64,000 nt of DNA from Raphanus sativus (lineage: Eukaryota > Streptophyta > Magnoliopsida > Brassicales > Brassicaceae): contig NC_079512.1 in NCBI RefSeq assembly GCF_000801105.2, positions 26,677,848 through 26,741,847 on the forward strand, read 5' to 3'. Every line of letters starts with the position of its first letter. Position 1 is the stretch's first letter. The notes beneath the pieces were generated by a model. The model was given only the letters and a program-made list of their open reading frames with translations. It made no database searches and was not told the DNA's origin. Made by a program: the position numbers and the translations under genes. Of this stretch, positions 37,138 to 49,215 are shown piece by piece.

Positions 37138-40100
37138 ATGAAAGAAAGAGATTCAGAGAGTTTTGGATCTCTCTCCCAAGTTCTCCCAAACACTTCAAAT
37201 TCGGCACGCATGATCCAGATGTCCATGGCCAACTCAGGTTCAGCTGCACCCGCACCTGCCGGTCAAGACCGCTCAAAGTGGCTGCTTGACTGCCCTGAAC
37301 CACCAAGCCCGTGGAATGAGCTTAAGACCCAAGTCAAAGAATCTTACCTAACCAAAGCCAAAAAGTTTAAGTCACTTCGAAAACAGCCTCTCCTAAAACG
37401 GATCCTCTTTATCCTTGAAGCCGTTTTCCCAATCTTTGGTTGGTGCAGAAACTATAAACTCACCATGTTCAAGAACGATCTCATGGCTGGTTTAACTCTC
37501 GCTAGCCTCTGCATTCCCCAGGTATATAAATATAGCCTAAACTAAAGAATAATATCTTGATCCGCTCGAGATCTTCACTTCTTTAAATTATTTTTCTTTT
37601 TGTACAGAGCATTGGTTATGCAACTCTTGCAAAGCTTGATCCTCAATATGGCCTATGTAAGTTCATATTACATATGACACGAAAAAAATATCCCATGAAC
37701 TATACTTTTCTGTATGTGTTAATTTTCTTGAACTATACTTATATATAGACCGTTACACTTTTATATATTTAGATACGAGCGTGGTGCCACCGTTGATATA
37801 CGCATTGATGGGGACATCAAGAGAGATAGCAATCGGACCAGTGGCTGTAGTATCTCTCCTTGTGTCCTCAATGTTGACGAAACTAATCGATCCAGAAACA
37901 GATCCCTTGGGATACAGGAAACTCGTTCTGACCACAACTTTCTTCGCCGGAATCTTCCAAGCTTCTTTCGGGATATTCAGATTAGGGTTTCTGGTGGATT
38001 TTCTGTCGCACGCAGCTATAGTAGGGTTCATGGGTGGTGCAGCCATTGTTATAGGACTCCAACAGCTTAAAGGTTTGCTCGGTATAACTAACTTCACCAC
38101 GAACACTGACATCGTTTCTGTTCTTCGAGCTGTCTGGCGATCTTGTCATCAACAATGGAGTCCTCACACTTTCATCCTCGGATGTTCTTTCCTCAGTTTT
38201 ATCCTTATCACTCGCTTCATCGTAAGTTAAATTTAAAGTTGCTTTAGTTAATACATCTAGCCCTAAATCTTGCTTTAAATTGGATCGATTTAATCTGAGT
38301 CTACGTACCATAATAGCAATAAGTATTGTTGTTTCTTGAATTCACACAACAAGTACATTAATGACATATACTATTTTATGATATATATATACTATGTTCA
38401 AATAGGACAAGACTTGGTTCACCCCCTATGGTGAACCTTCAAATTCACCACTTCTCTAATAACCAATCAAAGTGCCAACTAGATTAATGATTAAAAATAT
38501 TAAATAATTTTTTCAAAAATCAAAATAATTAAAAAAAAATAAATAGTGTCATTTTTAATAATGCTAATATCACTATCTAATCCATAAACTCAATCTCTAT
38601 ACCCCAAATCCAAATTTTAAACCCTAAATTCTAAATTATAAACCCAAACTCTATACTCTAAACCCAAATTCTATACCCTAAACCCAAACCATAAATCATA
38701 AACCCAAAAACCTGAACTCTAAACCCAAACCTATACCCTAAACCCAAATCCTAGACTCTAAACCCAAAACGTAAATACAAAATCCAAACCCTATACCCTA
38801 AATATTTGGATTAATATTGATGTTGTTCTTTTGAAATTTAAGATTAAGAATTAAATTTTGGATTTAGAGTTCATGGTTTGGGTTACTGTCTAGGATTTGG
38901 GTTTAGGGTCTACGGTTTGGGTTTAGGGTTTATGGTTTGGTTTTAGAGTATAAGATTTGGGTTTAGGGTCTATGGTTTGAGTTTAGGGTATAATTTTGGG
39001 TTTAAAGTTTAGTTTTTTTGGTTTATGATTTATGGTTTGGGCTTAGGATTTAAGATTTAGGTTTAGGGTATAGAGTTTGGGTTTAGCGTATAGAATTTGG
39101 GTTTATAATTTAAAATTTAGGGTTTAGAATTTGGATTTAGGGTATATAGTTTGAATTTAGTGATTAAATATTGACATTAGCATTATTAAATATGATATTA
39201 TTTATTTTTTTAATTATTTTATAATTAATCTAGTTGGCACTTTGATTGGTTATTAGGGAGGTGGTGAATTTGAAGGTTCACCATAGGGGGTGAACCCAAG
39301 TCTTGTCCGTTCAAATATTACTTCTTACCAAACTCTTGCGTTTATTATTACTAGTATTGGGGGTTCATTTTAAAAATAAATAAACACACATGTAAACATA
39401 GACTTAAACATAAACAAACCTAAAAACAATCGTAACCTAGATTAAAAATCGATTCTATATATCAGGTGAAGAAGAACAAAAAGCTGTTTTGGCTACCAGC
39501 AATAGCTCCGTTGATTTCGGTCGTAGTGTCAACGTTAATGGTGTTTCTCACTAAAGCCGATGAGCATGGCGTGAAGACGGTGAAGCACATCAAAGGAGGT
39601 CTTAATCCCATCTCAATCAACGATCTTGAGTTTAATAGTCCTCATCTTGGACATATCGCTAAAATAGGACTAATCGTTGCCATTGTTGCTTTAACCGTAA
39701 GTCATTAACCTTTGAGTAAAAATTACTTATTTTTAGCTTCCAAAAAAATTACTTATTTTCTGCTACAAAGTTGATTAACCAATTAATTTTGTTTCTATTT
39801 TTATCAGGAGGCCATTGCGGTGGGAAGGTCGTTCGCCGGAATTAAAGGGTATAGACTTGATGGAAACAAAGAAATGGTGGCCATTGGATTTATGAATGTT
39901 ATTGGTTCCTTCACATCTTGTTATGCTGCTACTGGTAATTAGTTAACCAATCTTTCTATACATAGAAACGTTACTATCCTACTATACACTATTGACATAA
40001 CATATGGACCACTTTTTGGGTGGAATGTGAGGTACTACTACTCATAAAAGTCATTTTTGGTGGATGAATACAATTTGCAACGATTGTTTTTTGGACTTCC

Positions 40101-41569
40101 TAAATATTAATTAACAAATAAGAAAGGTCGTTTCAGAAAGTAATTGATAGTCACTTGTAGCAGTTCTATTAATTAATCGCCATATCGTTGTTTAAATCTA
40201 TAACCTCTGTTCAAAAATAACATTTTAAATCATACATAACGTATAGATACATGACACGTAAGATATTTGTTTATGTAAACTATGTGCTGTGAATGGACGT
40301 GCTATATTTGATAAAATTGTCATCTTATTTAGGTTCTTTCTCTCGGACGGCTGTGAACTTCGCAGCCGGGTGTGAGACCGCAATGTCGAACATCGTAATG
40401 GCAGTTACAGTTTTTGTAGCACTCGAGTGCTTGACAAGACTCCTCTACTATACCCCGATAGCGATCCTCGCGTCCATAATCCTTTCAGCACTTCCGGGAC
40501 TAATTGACATCGATGAAGCTATTCACATTTGGAAAATCGATAAGCTGGACTTTCTTGCTCTCATTGGAGCTTTCTTTGGCGTTTTATTCGGTTCTGTCGA
40601 GATCGGACTCCTCGTTGCGGTACTAATAAACACGTAGTTTAAAGCAAGCTACAAATATAAACATCATAAAGTTATTATACTTTTTGTTATATTTATTATA
40701 AATGAGTTTATTTATAATAAATACGTAGGTGGTTATTTCGTTCGCCAAGATCATACTCATATCAATACGACCAGGGATTGAAACCCTCGGGAGAATGCCA
40801 GGGACCGATACTTTTGCAGATACTGATCAATATCCTATGTCGGTTAAGACTCCCGGAGTGTTGATTTTTCGTGTCAAGTCTGCATTGTTGTGCTTTGCTA
40901 ATGCTAGCTCCCTTGAGGAAAGGTAATTAATATACAGTTTTTAATTAAATACAAATCATTAAATCACAAAGGTAAAAAATTTCTGGAGCACATATATTCA
41001 ATCATGCTTTTATGCTTACTTATAGGATTGTAGGGTGGATAAATGAGGAAGAAGAAGATGATGGAAACACAAAGACCAACGCTAAGAAAAACATCCTCTT
41101 TGTCGTCCTTGATATGTCAAGTAAGTGACTTACATACAATAATGTAAAGTTATATTATATAGCTTACCACATCTTCACAAACATTTTCCAGTTATCGAAA
41201 TAATTACAGTAACGAAATTTTGTTTTTTTTTTGTTCTAACATTTCTCATTTTTTCTTAATTAATTTATAGATTTAATAAACGTGGATACATCCGGAATTA
41301 CTGCCTTGGTGGAGCTCCAAAACAACCTAATCCAAAATGGTGTTGAGGTAAATTTTGTTCTTACAAAGTTATAATAATCCCATGTTCTATAAAAAATAAA
41401 AACAAAAGGAAATATCTTTTTGAATATTGTTTTGCAGCTGGTGATCGTTAACCCTAAATGGACAGTGCTCCACAAGCTGAATCAAGCAAAGTTCATCAAC
41501 AAAATCGGTGGAAAAGTCTATCTGACAATCGGAGAAGCTCTCGATGCTTGCTTTGGATTAAAAGTCTGA
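37138..41569 (+). CDS. SULTR2;1: Low-affinity sulfate transporter SULTR2;1, 674 aa
   Basis: Ten exons (37138-37521, 37608-37656, 37773-38221, 39466-39696, 39808-39934, 40333-40619, 40729-40922, 41026-41120, 41271-41347, 41438-41569) join to 2025 nt, 674 aa plus TGA, against about 677 in Arabidopsis. It is a plasma-membrane H+/sulfate symporter of vascular tissue, used in root-to-shoot sulfate movement. The SulP core has the signature [18 protein letters not shown], followed by hydrophobic membrane spans such as [18 protein letters not shown] and later [20 protein letters not shown] and [14 protein letters not shown]. The cytosolic STAS domain covers about residues 540-670, with [20 protein letters not shown] and the end [12 protein letters not shown]. 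Exon 1 carries a miR395 target site. Intron 3 has been enlarged by a hairpin MULE and intron 4 by a micro-insertion. Colinear with At5g10180. No break is seen. Confidence 0.95.
37178..37198 (+). promoter_or_regulatory. miR395 target site in SULTR2;1 exon 1
   Basis: The core TTCTCCCAAACACTTCA is complementary to miR395. The known Arabidopsis site has a C where one T stands here, which still forms a G:U pair; otherwise only the outermost bases differ. miR395 cuts SULTR2;1 and ATP sulfurylase mRNAs under sulfur limitation, so this regulation is probably kept. Confidence 0.75.
38405..39308. mobile_element. Foldback Mutator-like element, ~904 bp, in SULTR2;1 intron 3
   Basis: The element begins GGACAAGACTTGGTTCACCC and ends with its inverted complement (the right copy has one extra G). 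The 9 bp direct repeat GTTCAAATA flanks it (38396-38404 and 39309-39317), the target duplication of Mutator-like elements. Inverted identity continues well inward (CAATCAAAGTGCCAACTAG on the left, its complement on the right) until the arms nearly meet. The arms hold many diverged AAACCCTAAA / AAACCCAAA words (left) and TTTAGGGTTTGGG words (right), resembling telomeric repeats. There is no transposase. Transcribed with the host gene, it would form a long RNA hairpin. Confidence 0.85.
39718..39759 (+). mobile_element. Micro-retroposon-like insertion in SULTR2;1 intron 4
   Basis: The 16 bp repeat AAAAATTACTTATTTT lies at 39718-39733 and 39744-39759. The inserted 10 bp read TAGCTTCCAA and the A run continues into the second repeat. 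Confidence 0.45.
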
Positions 41570-44066
41570 TAGTTACAATATCTACTCAACATGCATAATT
41601 TACGGAGTTGGTGCATGTGAATTTTATGTGAGTTTAATTTAGAACTTAAATGCGACGGGTGCATGATGGTGATGTATAATTATTAAGTATGTGGAGTGTC
41701 TTGGTACTTAAGCTCGGTCGCGATTAAATAAAAGTCATGCAATCTGTAGTAAGACGATCGATGCATGGGTGTGTAACAATGCATGCGATTTGGAAACAAT
41801 GTATAAACATAAATGTGTGATATATATTGGTGGTTGTAATGTACTAATGTTACTGTGTTAAATATGTCTAGTTCCGTGTCTGCAAAGTCGTGATCCGTGA
41901 CTAAAGTTTCGACGAAATTTCGTATTATATCTAGAAACCGATATGGAAACAGAACATACACATGTCTAAGTTCAATGTATCTTAATCCAATAATCCGTTG
42001 AACAAAAAGTAATTAGTGGAGGGACTTTATAGGGTTAAGTATTGATGTCACTTGGAAAATTCAGAGAGGAGACGTTTATATTGGGATGGCTAATGATGTT
42101 CCCCAATTTAAAAGTCTAATGCACTTTTTGAGTTTTAATTATTGGAGTTAATGGGAGCTACTGTTCTAATCACGATCTTCTCATTATTCCTCACGGCTTC
42201 AACTATATGCGTCTAGGTTCAATGAATCTGATTAAGATTTGCTAAGGTCCATGTTTCCTGACGTTCTTGTCTATTTAAAACTAGAAAGAAAGAAAAAACT
42301 AGCAAAAAGTGTTACTAGTACTACTACTAGTAATATGATCTGAATCACTAATTAACATTTCCCGAAAATAAAAACCACTAACTAATACTTCAAGTTGCGT
42401 TTGTGGTCCGGTGCATATTTATTTATCCGGTCAATATGTGCGTGTATTTATATTAACTAATATGGATGTTATACATGGATCTTAAGATTCAGTTATGACT
42501 ATCTTTTATATACGTATAATTAAGTAGAGGTCTTGCATAAAGTTTACAGTTAAGATGCTTTATGAAACTCTTTTTTTTGCTTCTACAGTATATATAATTT
42601 CATCACGTTTTTTACTGGTCTTGCCAACGGTTGACAAGAATCTTTAAAGATTGATGTTGACCAATTTCCTCCAATGGTTTCAGCTACTAAGATAATGGCG
42701 ATGATTCTGAAATGACGTATTATCGATATTCACATTTTCTTATAGTCTTTTTCTTGTATGTAGTTTATGATACATTGCTACTGATACTGTTTCATAAAGA
42801 TAGAGAAACTGAATTGAAACCCAATGAGCTATGTAAATTAAACCCTGAAAGAAAAATATAGTGGATGCTAACCGTTTTACTAGTCCAATTAGATCAAGGG
42901 TTGGTTCAAACTGATATGGACTCTTAAAGCCCATGTTATAGCGTTGCGCCATTCAGCGGACTAGACTGTTAAATGAGAATCTATTCCGAAGCTAGGCCAT
43001 TACTTTAGGTGTAATTCAACCTTACAATAACTATCACAGACTTGGTATAATTCTATTGCCATTTCTCAGTTAAGTAATATAAAATATCAATTATTTCATT
43101 CCCAATTAAAAACTTAAAATTAAAGATTAAACAATTTTTTTTGTAAAAAAGGATTAAAGATATCTATATTTGTTAACCATTAAAGTAAAATTCAAATATT
43201 TTTTTAAATATAGATATTTTATTATTATTTTCACTAAAATACTCTCTAATTAAAAAAATGAACTAAGTAAAAGAGGTAAAAAAGTGAAGATAATTTAGCT
43301 TCTATACACAACAATACAATAATATCCAGTATAAAAAAGTGAAGATTATTTAGCTTCTATACACAACAATACAATAATAGCCAGTATGTATACTCTATCC
43401 ACATATTGATAAAATACAAGAAGGAATTAATTTAGCATCAAATCCATTACTAGTCTTCAAAAGGATTCATTTACTAAATAAAAACTCATGATTTACACTT
43501 AAATTAGGTAAAACCAAAAAAAAATATTACTGATCTTTATAGAATAGTTAAATGATACGTCACAATTAGGATAACTACAAGATAAAAAATTGAAAAGCAC
43601 AATAAACTCAAAAAGGAAAACATAAATTCTTACGAGATATAGATGGAATTTCAAGGGGGAAAAAAAATAGATTGAAAGACAAATCAAGCAAAGATAAATT
43701 AACAATATTGACAAAAAAAAATTAAAATAGGAAACAAACGAGATTCTCCCCCTTAAGTCTTGGAAGATTTTTAATCAATTTCATCCGACCACAAGATACA
43801 GGGTCCCACGTCTTATGTTTCTAGTGAAATCCCATACGTCCACGTGTCATAGAGGCCATCTGGACCGTACTCTGTTCTGTTTCTCTCTTAGAAGTTCTAA
43901 CTATTACTTTCGTCAACCTTTCCGACTTCAGTTATCTCTCTCTCTTCAACGTTGAAGTCAAGTGGGAGCAACTTGCGTGATCCTATCGATCTCAGTCGCG
44001 TAGAATATTCCACCGGATATTCTAATCCGGCGAAGATCCCGCCGGAAACTCTGATCCGGCGAAGAA
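41570..44066. other. Intergenic region SULTR2;1 to MFS gene
   Basis: SULTR2;1 3' flank, then AT-rich DNA with one tandem duplication (43281-43385). The last 150 bp are a CT-rich leader of the MFS gene. No other gene seen. Confidence 0.5.
43281..43385. repeat. Direct tandem repeat, ~54 bp, two copies
   Basis: AAAAGTGAAGAT(A/T)ATTTAGCTTCTATACACA followed by ACAATACAATAATA(T/G)CCAGTAT occurs twice in a row, with only two substitutions. The near-identity indicates a recent duplication. Confidence 0.9.
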
Positions 44067-46338
44067 ATGAAACGGGAGACTCTGACGTTGGTTCTGGTGT
44101 ATCTCGCCGGGATCATGGAGAGAGCCGACGAGTCACTGCTTCCAGGAGTTTACAAGGAGGTAGGAGAGGCTCTGCACGTTGACCCGACAGCTCTTGGGAC
44201 GTTGACTCTGTTTCGTTCCATCGTTCAGACTTGTTGTTACCCTTTGGCTGCTTACTTATCTTCCCGACGTAACCGAGCACACGTCATCGCTCTCGGCGCT
44301 TTCCTCTGGGCCACAGCCACTTTCCTCGTCGCCATCTCCACCACTTTCTTCCAGGTCTTGACTTCGTAACCGATCCTCTCTGTTTTAGGTGTATCAAATG
44401 ATATCAGATCTGAATAGAATAAGAACAGAACAGAGTCTTGGGGTTTGTGGAGTTTGATGTTGAACATGTTTCGACTAGTAGACAAGGGTTTGAATCAGTG
44501 TTCTAAAAATCGGATCTAACCAAAAATTTTTTTTGTAGAACCACTTTTTAAAAATTAATCAGTTTAGCATTCAGAAAATTGGTTAATCAATAATACTATA
44601 TACATAAAATGCTTACCGCGTATCGATTTCTTGAACATTGGTTAATCAATCGTCCTATATAAAATGCTTACTTACCGCATAGCGATTTCTTGAACATTTG
44701 TTTGAAACTCTTTCTTGGGTTATTACATAGTGGCTGAGATGATCAAAGGTTCGTTGCTGTAGTTTTTGATGTTGAGATTGTATTTGAAACCAGGTGGCAG
44801 TATCAAGAGGCTTGAACGGAATAGGACTCGCCATTGTAACACCCGCGATACAGTCCCTAGTCGCTGACTCTACAGAAGACAGCAACCGGGGCATGGCGTT
44901 TGGATGGTTAGGAGTCACTTCAAACATAGGTTCCATACTCGGCAATCTCTGCGCTATTCTCTTTGCATCCAAGTCTTTCAATGGCCTCGCTGGCTGGAGA
45001 GTCGCTTTCCTATTAGTAGGATTCGTAAGCGTGATAGTCGGTATATTAGTCCGTCTCTTCGCAAGCGACCCTCATTACGTTGACAAGAACATCACAACAA
45101 AACATGATCACAAAGACAAACCGTTCTGGTCAGACGTGAGAGATCTATTGCAAGAAGCCAAGATGGTTATAAAGATCCCTTCATTCCAAATCTTTGTCGC
45201 TCAGGGAGTCTCAGGGTCTTTCCCTTGGTCAGCTTTGGCTTTTGCACCGTTGTGGTTGGAGCTCATTGGTTTCTCTCACAAAACAACCGCGGTTCTAGTA
45301 ACGCTATTCACTGTCTCTATCTCTGTTGGGCATTTGTTTGGAGGCTACATGGGGGATACTCTCGCCAAGAAGTTCCCAAACGCAGGTAGGATTGTACTCT
45401 CTCAGATAAGCTCTGGCTCGGCCATTCCTTTAGCTGCGATTTTGCTACTTGGACTACCTGATGATCCCTCCACGGCCTTTAGCCACGGTCTGGCTCTTGT
45501 CATCATGGGATTGTTCATCTCATGGAACGGTTCAGCTACAAACGGGTACGTAAATGCATATGTATTTCAATCAATTTTTTTTTTTTTGAGAAATACCCTT
45601 GAATAACATTAAAACGTCTAATTAGCACGTAGAAAATGACTAAAATAAATAAATAACAGTAGTTTAATTTATATTTAGGTTTAGGTTAATTATTAGGACT
45701 TAGGTTTAGTAGTTAGGAACGGAGTTCAAATATATAAAGATTTAAGGTTTGGAATAATTTAATCATTTTATTTTAATCAATGTTAATTTTTTCATTTTCT
45801 TTTTATTTACTAATTTTTCTGTGCTATGTAAGTCATTTGTCATTTTCTTTAATCCATGAAGAATTTACTTGAAATGGTTTTATACAGTCCTATATTTGCA
45901 GAGATTGTTCCAGAGAGAGCTAGGACAAGCATCTATGCGTTGGACAGATCATTCGAGTCGATATTAGCTTCTTTTGCTCCTCCTATAGTAGGGATGCTTG
46001 CTCAGAACGTGTATGGATATAAACCAATACCTGAAGGATCCTCAAGCGTGGTCAAGATTGAAACAGACAGAGAGAACGCAGCGTCCCTTGCTAAAGCACT
46101 CTACTCAGCTATAGGGATCCCGATGGTGATATGTTGCACTATCTACTCATTCCTGTATTGCACGTACCCTAGGGACAGAGATAGAGCGAAAATGCAGGCT
46201 TTGATCGAGTCAGAGATGCATCAACTCAACGAAGAAGAAGAAGAGGATAAGTGTGGGATTGAAGTCAAGTGTTTTGGAGATGAGGAACACGATGAGACTT
46301 ATTTGCTGAAGCAGGAGCAGAGTGAGAGTGTCAGATGA
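44067..46338 (+). CDS. Major facilitator superfamily transporter, 496 aa
   Basis: Three exons (44067-44354, 44794-45545, 45888-46338) join to 1491 nt, 496 aa plus TGA. Twelve or so hydrophobic spans are expected. Visible ones include LVLVYLAGIMERADESLLPG at the N-terminus, HVIALGAFLWATATFLVAIS, GWRVAFLLVGFVSVIVGILV, FSHGLALVIMGLFISW and AIGIPMVICCTIYSFLYC near the end. The loop RGLNGIGLAIVTPAIQSLVA after span 3-4 and GYMGDTLAKKF in the second half are MFS-like. The C-terminal tail is cytosolic, very acidic (EEEEED) and variable. It corresponds to At5g10190; related plant proteins resemble bacterial Spinster-like or multidrug carriers. Substrate unknown. The exon 2 donor GG|GTACGT and exon 3 acceptor TACAG|TCC were chosen because they restore the frame and the family sequence NGPIFAEIVPERARTSIYAL. 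Confidence 0.88.
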
Positions 46339-46596
46339 TGATTTGAGTTGATTATAGAAAGCATTAAGTCATAGTTATAAGTTTTTCTTTTTTTTTTTGT
46401 AAAAGAAACGGTACGTAAAAGCAATAGAATGGTAAAAGTAACTTTTTCGAGGCTGGTATAATACAAGTGTAATGGATTGTAAATTTATTCATTCACATAA
46501 TCAATATACAAACTCTGAACTAGTATTTTTATTTTGAGCTTAAGTTTCTTTGCTTTCTTTCAAGGTTAATTCTTGTTTTGTTGTTTATTCACAACA

Positions 46597-47036
46597 GTAT
46601 GCTTACTTGGGTTGAACAGAGAGTGGCGGTTCGTGCTTTAGGGCATTTAGCTACTTATCAGACCACTTTCCCAAACCATGGGGAGATTCTCGAGTTGGCT
46701 ATGCAGCTGGGGATGAGCTCATTGGAGATTGTTTACTCTCATTTTTATCAGGATCCGGGCACAAGGTTGAGTTACCATTGTGATTTACTGACACGTGGCA
46801 TGGGAGGTGTTGAGATGGAGTCAGTTGCAGTGCTGGTCTCTTCAGCTCATCAGCTGAGAAAGTAGTCAGTTAGCTTTGTCTTTATGTCCAATGAGGTCGA
46901 AGAAGGAGAGAGTTGTGCGCTGTACAGCAACCGAACTCAGTGTCGTCTCTTTGCTTCAACAGCCTTTGGTTGCTATAACAGACGCCACGCACGCGCTTTC
47001 CTTGCACAGTCCTGTGAACAGACATGCAGAGAGTAA
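46597..47036 (+). pseudogene. Relic of ARM-repeat protein gene (At5g10200-like)
   Basis: After a kept acceptor (ACAACAG) the frame reads LTWVEQRVAVRALGHLATY, then AMQLGMSSLEIVYSHFYQDP and LSYHCDLLTRGMGGVEMES. It then shifts: LQCWSLQLIS continues in the next frame and meets a stop. Further on, TQCRLFASTAFGCYNRRHAR then AFLAQSCEQTCRE forms an open tail to TAA at 47034-47036. These blocks resemble part of the armadillo-like protein encoded by At5g10200, the gene after the MFS transporter in Arabidopsis. The N-terminal majority is missing, so this is a fragment at its ancestral place. Confidence 0.75.
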
Positions 47037-47386
47037 AGTTGATAAGCAAAAAAATCTTTGGTTCATGGGAATAGTAAGTTCTCATTTCTTTGTTTTGGTT
47101 GTGAGTGTTTGTGGTAAAGTTTTTATTCATTTCGAAGGAGTAAAGATGAAATGAACAGTGGTTTTTGTTTATTTTCCTGTGATTTTGTTCATTTTTGTTT
47201 TGGTGTGTATGTAACTAAAGAGTTATTCAAGAGAATGTGTTGCCATTTGCATAAATTACATTCTCTCTTGTGCTAAGAAATGTGGCTTCAGTATTTTGTG
47301 GAGAGAGACGAGACATCTTTTAATGTTTTGTAAATACTATAGAGACTGATTGCGCCAAAAAAAGAACTAAACTAAACTAAAAAGTT

Positions 47387-47459
47387 CGACTCTGCTGGGG
47401 ATCGAACCCAGAATCTCTGGTTTCGTAGACCAGCGCCTTATCCATTGGGCCACAGAGTC
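47387..47459 (-). tRNA. tRNA-Arg (anticodon ACG)
   Basis: The minus strand folds as a complete 73 nt tRNA: acceptor GACTCTG paired with CAGAGTC, D arm GGCCCAATGGATAAGGC, anticodon stem CTGGT/ACCAG around the loop CTACGAA (anticodon ACG), and T arm CTGGGTTCGATCCCCAG. No intron; CCA is not encoded. Internal A and B boxes (TGGCCCAATGG, GGTTCGATCC) are intact. Confidence 0.95.
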
Positions 47460-48471
47460 ATTTTGCTTATGTCATAAATTTTAAATCTGATCTCAAATTT
47501 TAAAACGAAATAAATAACTCATGCAATTATATTAACGACTAGGGTCGGCCCGCCCTACGGGCGGGATATACTTTACTTTTGATTAGATTATTATTTTTGA
47601 ATGATTTTATAGTTTGTATTTTTGGTTTACATTTGCAAAAGAATTATATGATAATTACTTTTGTCTTTTAAAAAGTTTTAGATATGAGAAATTATATCTG
47701 ATAAAATATATTTTGCTCGTTTACAATAATTGTTTCTTTATTAAAGAGTTGTAGCTTTGTCATGTTGTTTCTTTTTAGAAAAAAATTGATTTCGTATTTA
47801 GTATATTATTTGTGATTTGTAATATTTAGGTTCAAAATGATTTGGCTATGGGGTAATTTTTTGTGTATGTTATAAAAGTAATTATCCTTATGTTGAAATC
47901 ATACTTTTTGACATGTTATTGGAGTGGAAGTGATTATTATTTGAAGTAGCATTTATTATTAAAAGTTAAATTTTAAATTAAATGAGAAAAAGTTATTAAT
48001 GCAAAGCTAATTAAAATAAGAACACATTGAAATTGGAAAGTGTAAAAACTGAATAGTGACCATGAGTGTAGACACTTGTCAGTCAATATAAAACCAACAC
48101 TAACAACTTCTCTGTTTGTTAATAGTAATAACAATCCCTATACAATTTTCGAGATTATTATGATGTGATGGCATTATAACAATCATATTTGTTACATAAC
48201 ACTTCTTTTTCAATATAGAAACGTCTCATAAGGAATGTTTGATCTATCTCAGCATTTTTCAGCCTGAGACATATTGGTTTTCTGTTCATGACAATCCATA
48301 AATTTCATGCATTCCTCATGTTCTCATGTGCATAACGAAATTATGGCATAGAGATAGTTTACCTTTACCATAATTGTTGTTCGCTAATATGTGAAGATGT
48401 TTTTTTCAAAGTCAAAGTTATTTGTTTTTTTCTAATAATAAATCTTGTATAGATTAAGTAAATTTTTTCTT

Positions 48472-49215
48472 CAGTGACGAACCGTCAAGAGAGAAAAGGA
48501 GAGATTTTTTTATAGTTTCAAGCCGATGGCAGGAAGTTTCTACAGCTCCGTCATCGGCTTGTTTGTTTCGCTTTGCTTCTCTTTCTTTGATCTGATTTAC
48601 TTCTGGTTATTTATTTTATTCGATTGCCAATATATTTTAAATTTGGCAAAGTTTTTTATTGTTCTTTTGTATGTTTCTTCAATAGATTTGGCAAAACAAA
48701 AGTTTCGGTTCAATTGAACCGTTTAGAAAAAGTAATTGACAGATCTACTGCGGATGGTGGCGACGGATCTTACCGGCTTCAATCGTTGATGGTTCCTCAT
48801 GTGATGGTGATGGAGTTCTTGCTGCAAACTATGGTTACTTCAAAAAACAGTATCAAATTCTATGGAACGATAATCTCTTTGACTCTATTATCAGCAATGG
48901 GGCAATATAAAGAGTTGTCTTGTCTCAATGGTTCCTACTCGAGTATTAAAAAGAGAGTGACAATCGTTTTCAATTCAATCTGAAGCGTGGTATTTTTGGA
49001 TTAATACGAAGTTAGTCTCCCTTGAGATTCAGCTATTCCAAAAGCAAATATGGAGTTTTTATGTGAAAATCTTTAGTCATCCATACGCAAGATGTGTGTT
49101 ATTTTACTTTGGATCCCTACTGGTGTATCTCTTTTTTACTTTTGTTTTGATAATTCTCATTGTTTAGAACTATTTGCCTTAAAGGCTTAATAATAAAATC
49201 CAGCTTTAAAAAAAA
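48472..49215 (+). mobile_element. Poly(A) retroposon, ~744 bp, with 16 bp target-site duplication
   Basis: The 16 bp repeat AAGTAAATTTTTTCTT flanks the element (48456-48471 and 49216-49231). The body starts CAGTGACGAACCGTCAAGAG and ends AATAAAATCCAGCTTT plus an A-tract: a polyadenylation-like signal and tail. Two short ORFs inside (63 and 119 codons) match nothing I recognise. Length, tail and duplication fit a non-autonomous non-LTR retroposon such as a Sadhu-type element, or a processed non-coding RNA copy. Confidence 0.75.

Noticed and set aside
48526..48983. Two ORFs (63 and 119 codons) inside the retroposon
   Set aside because: Overlapping in different frames, no recognised domain; not supported as proteins.
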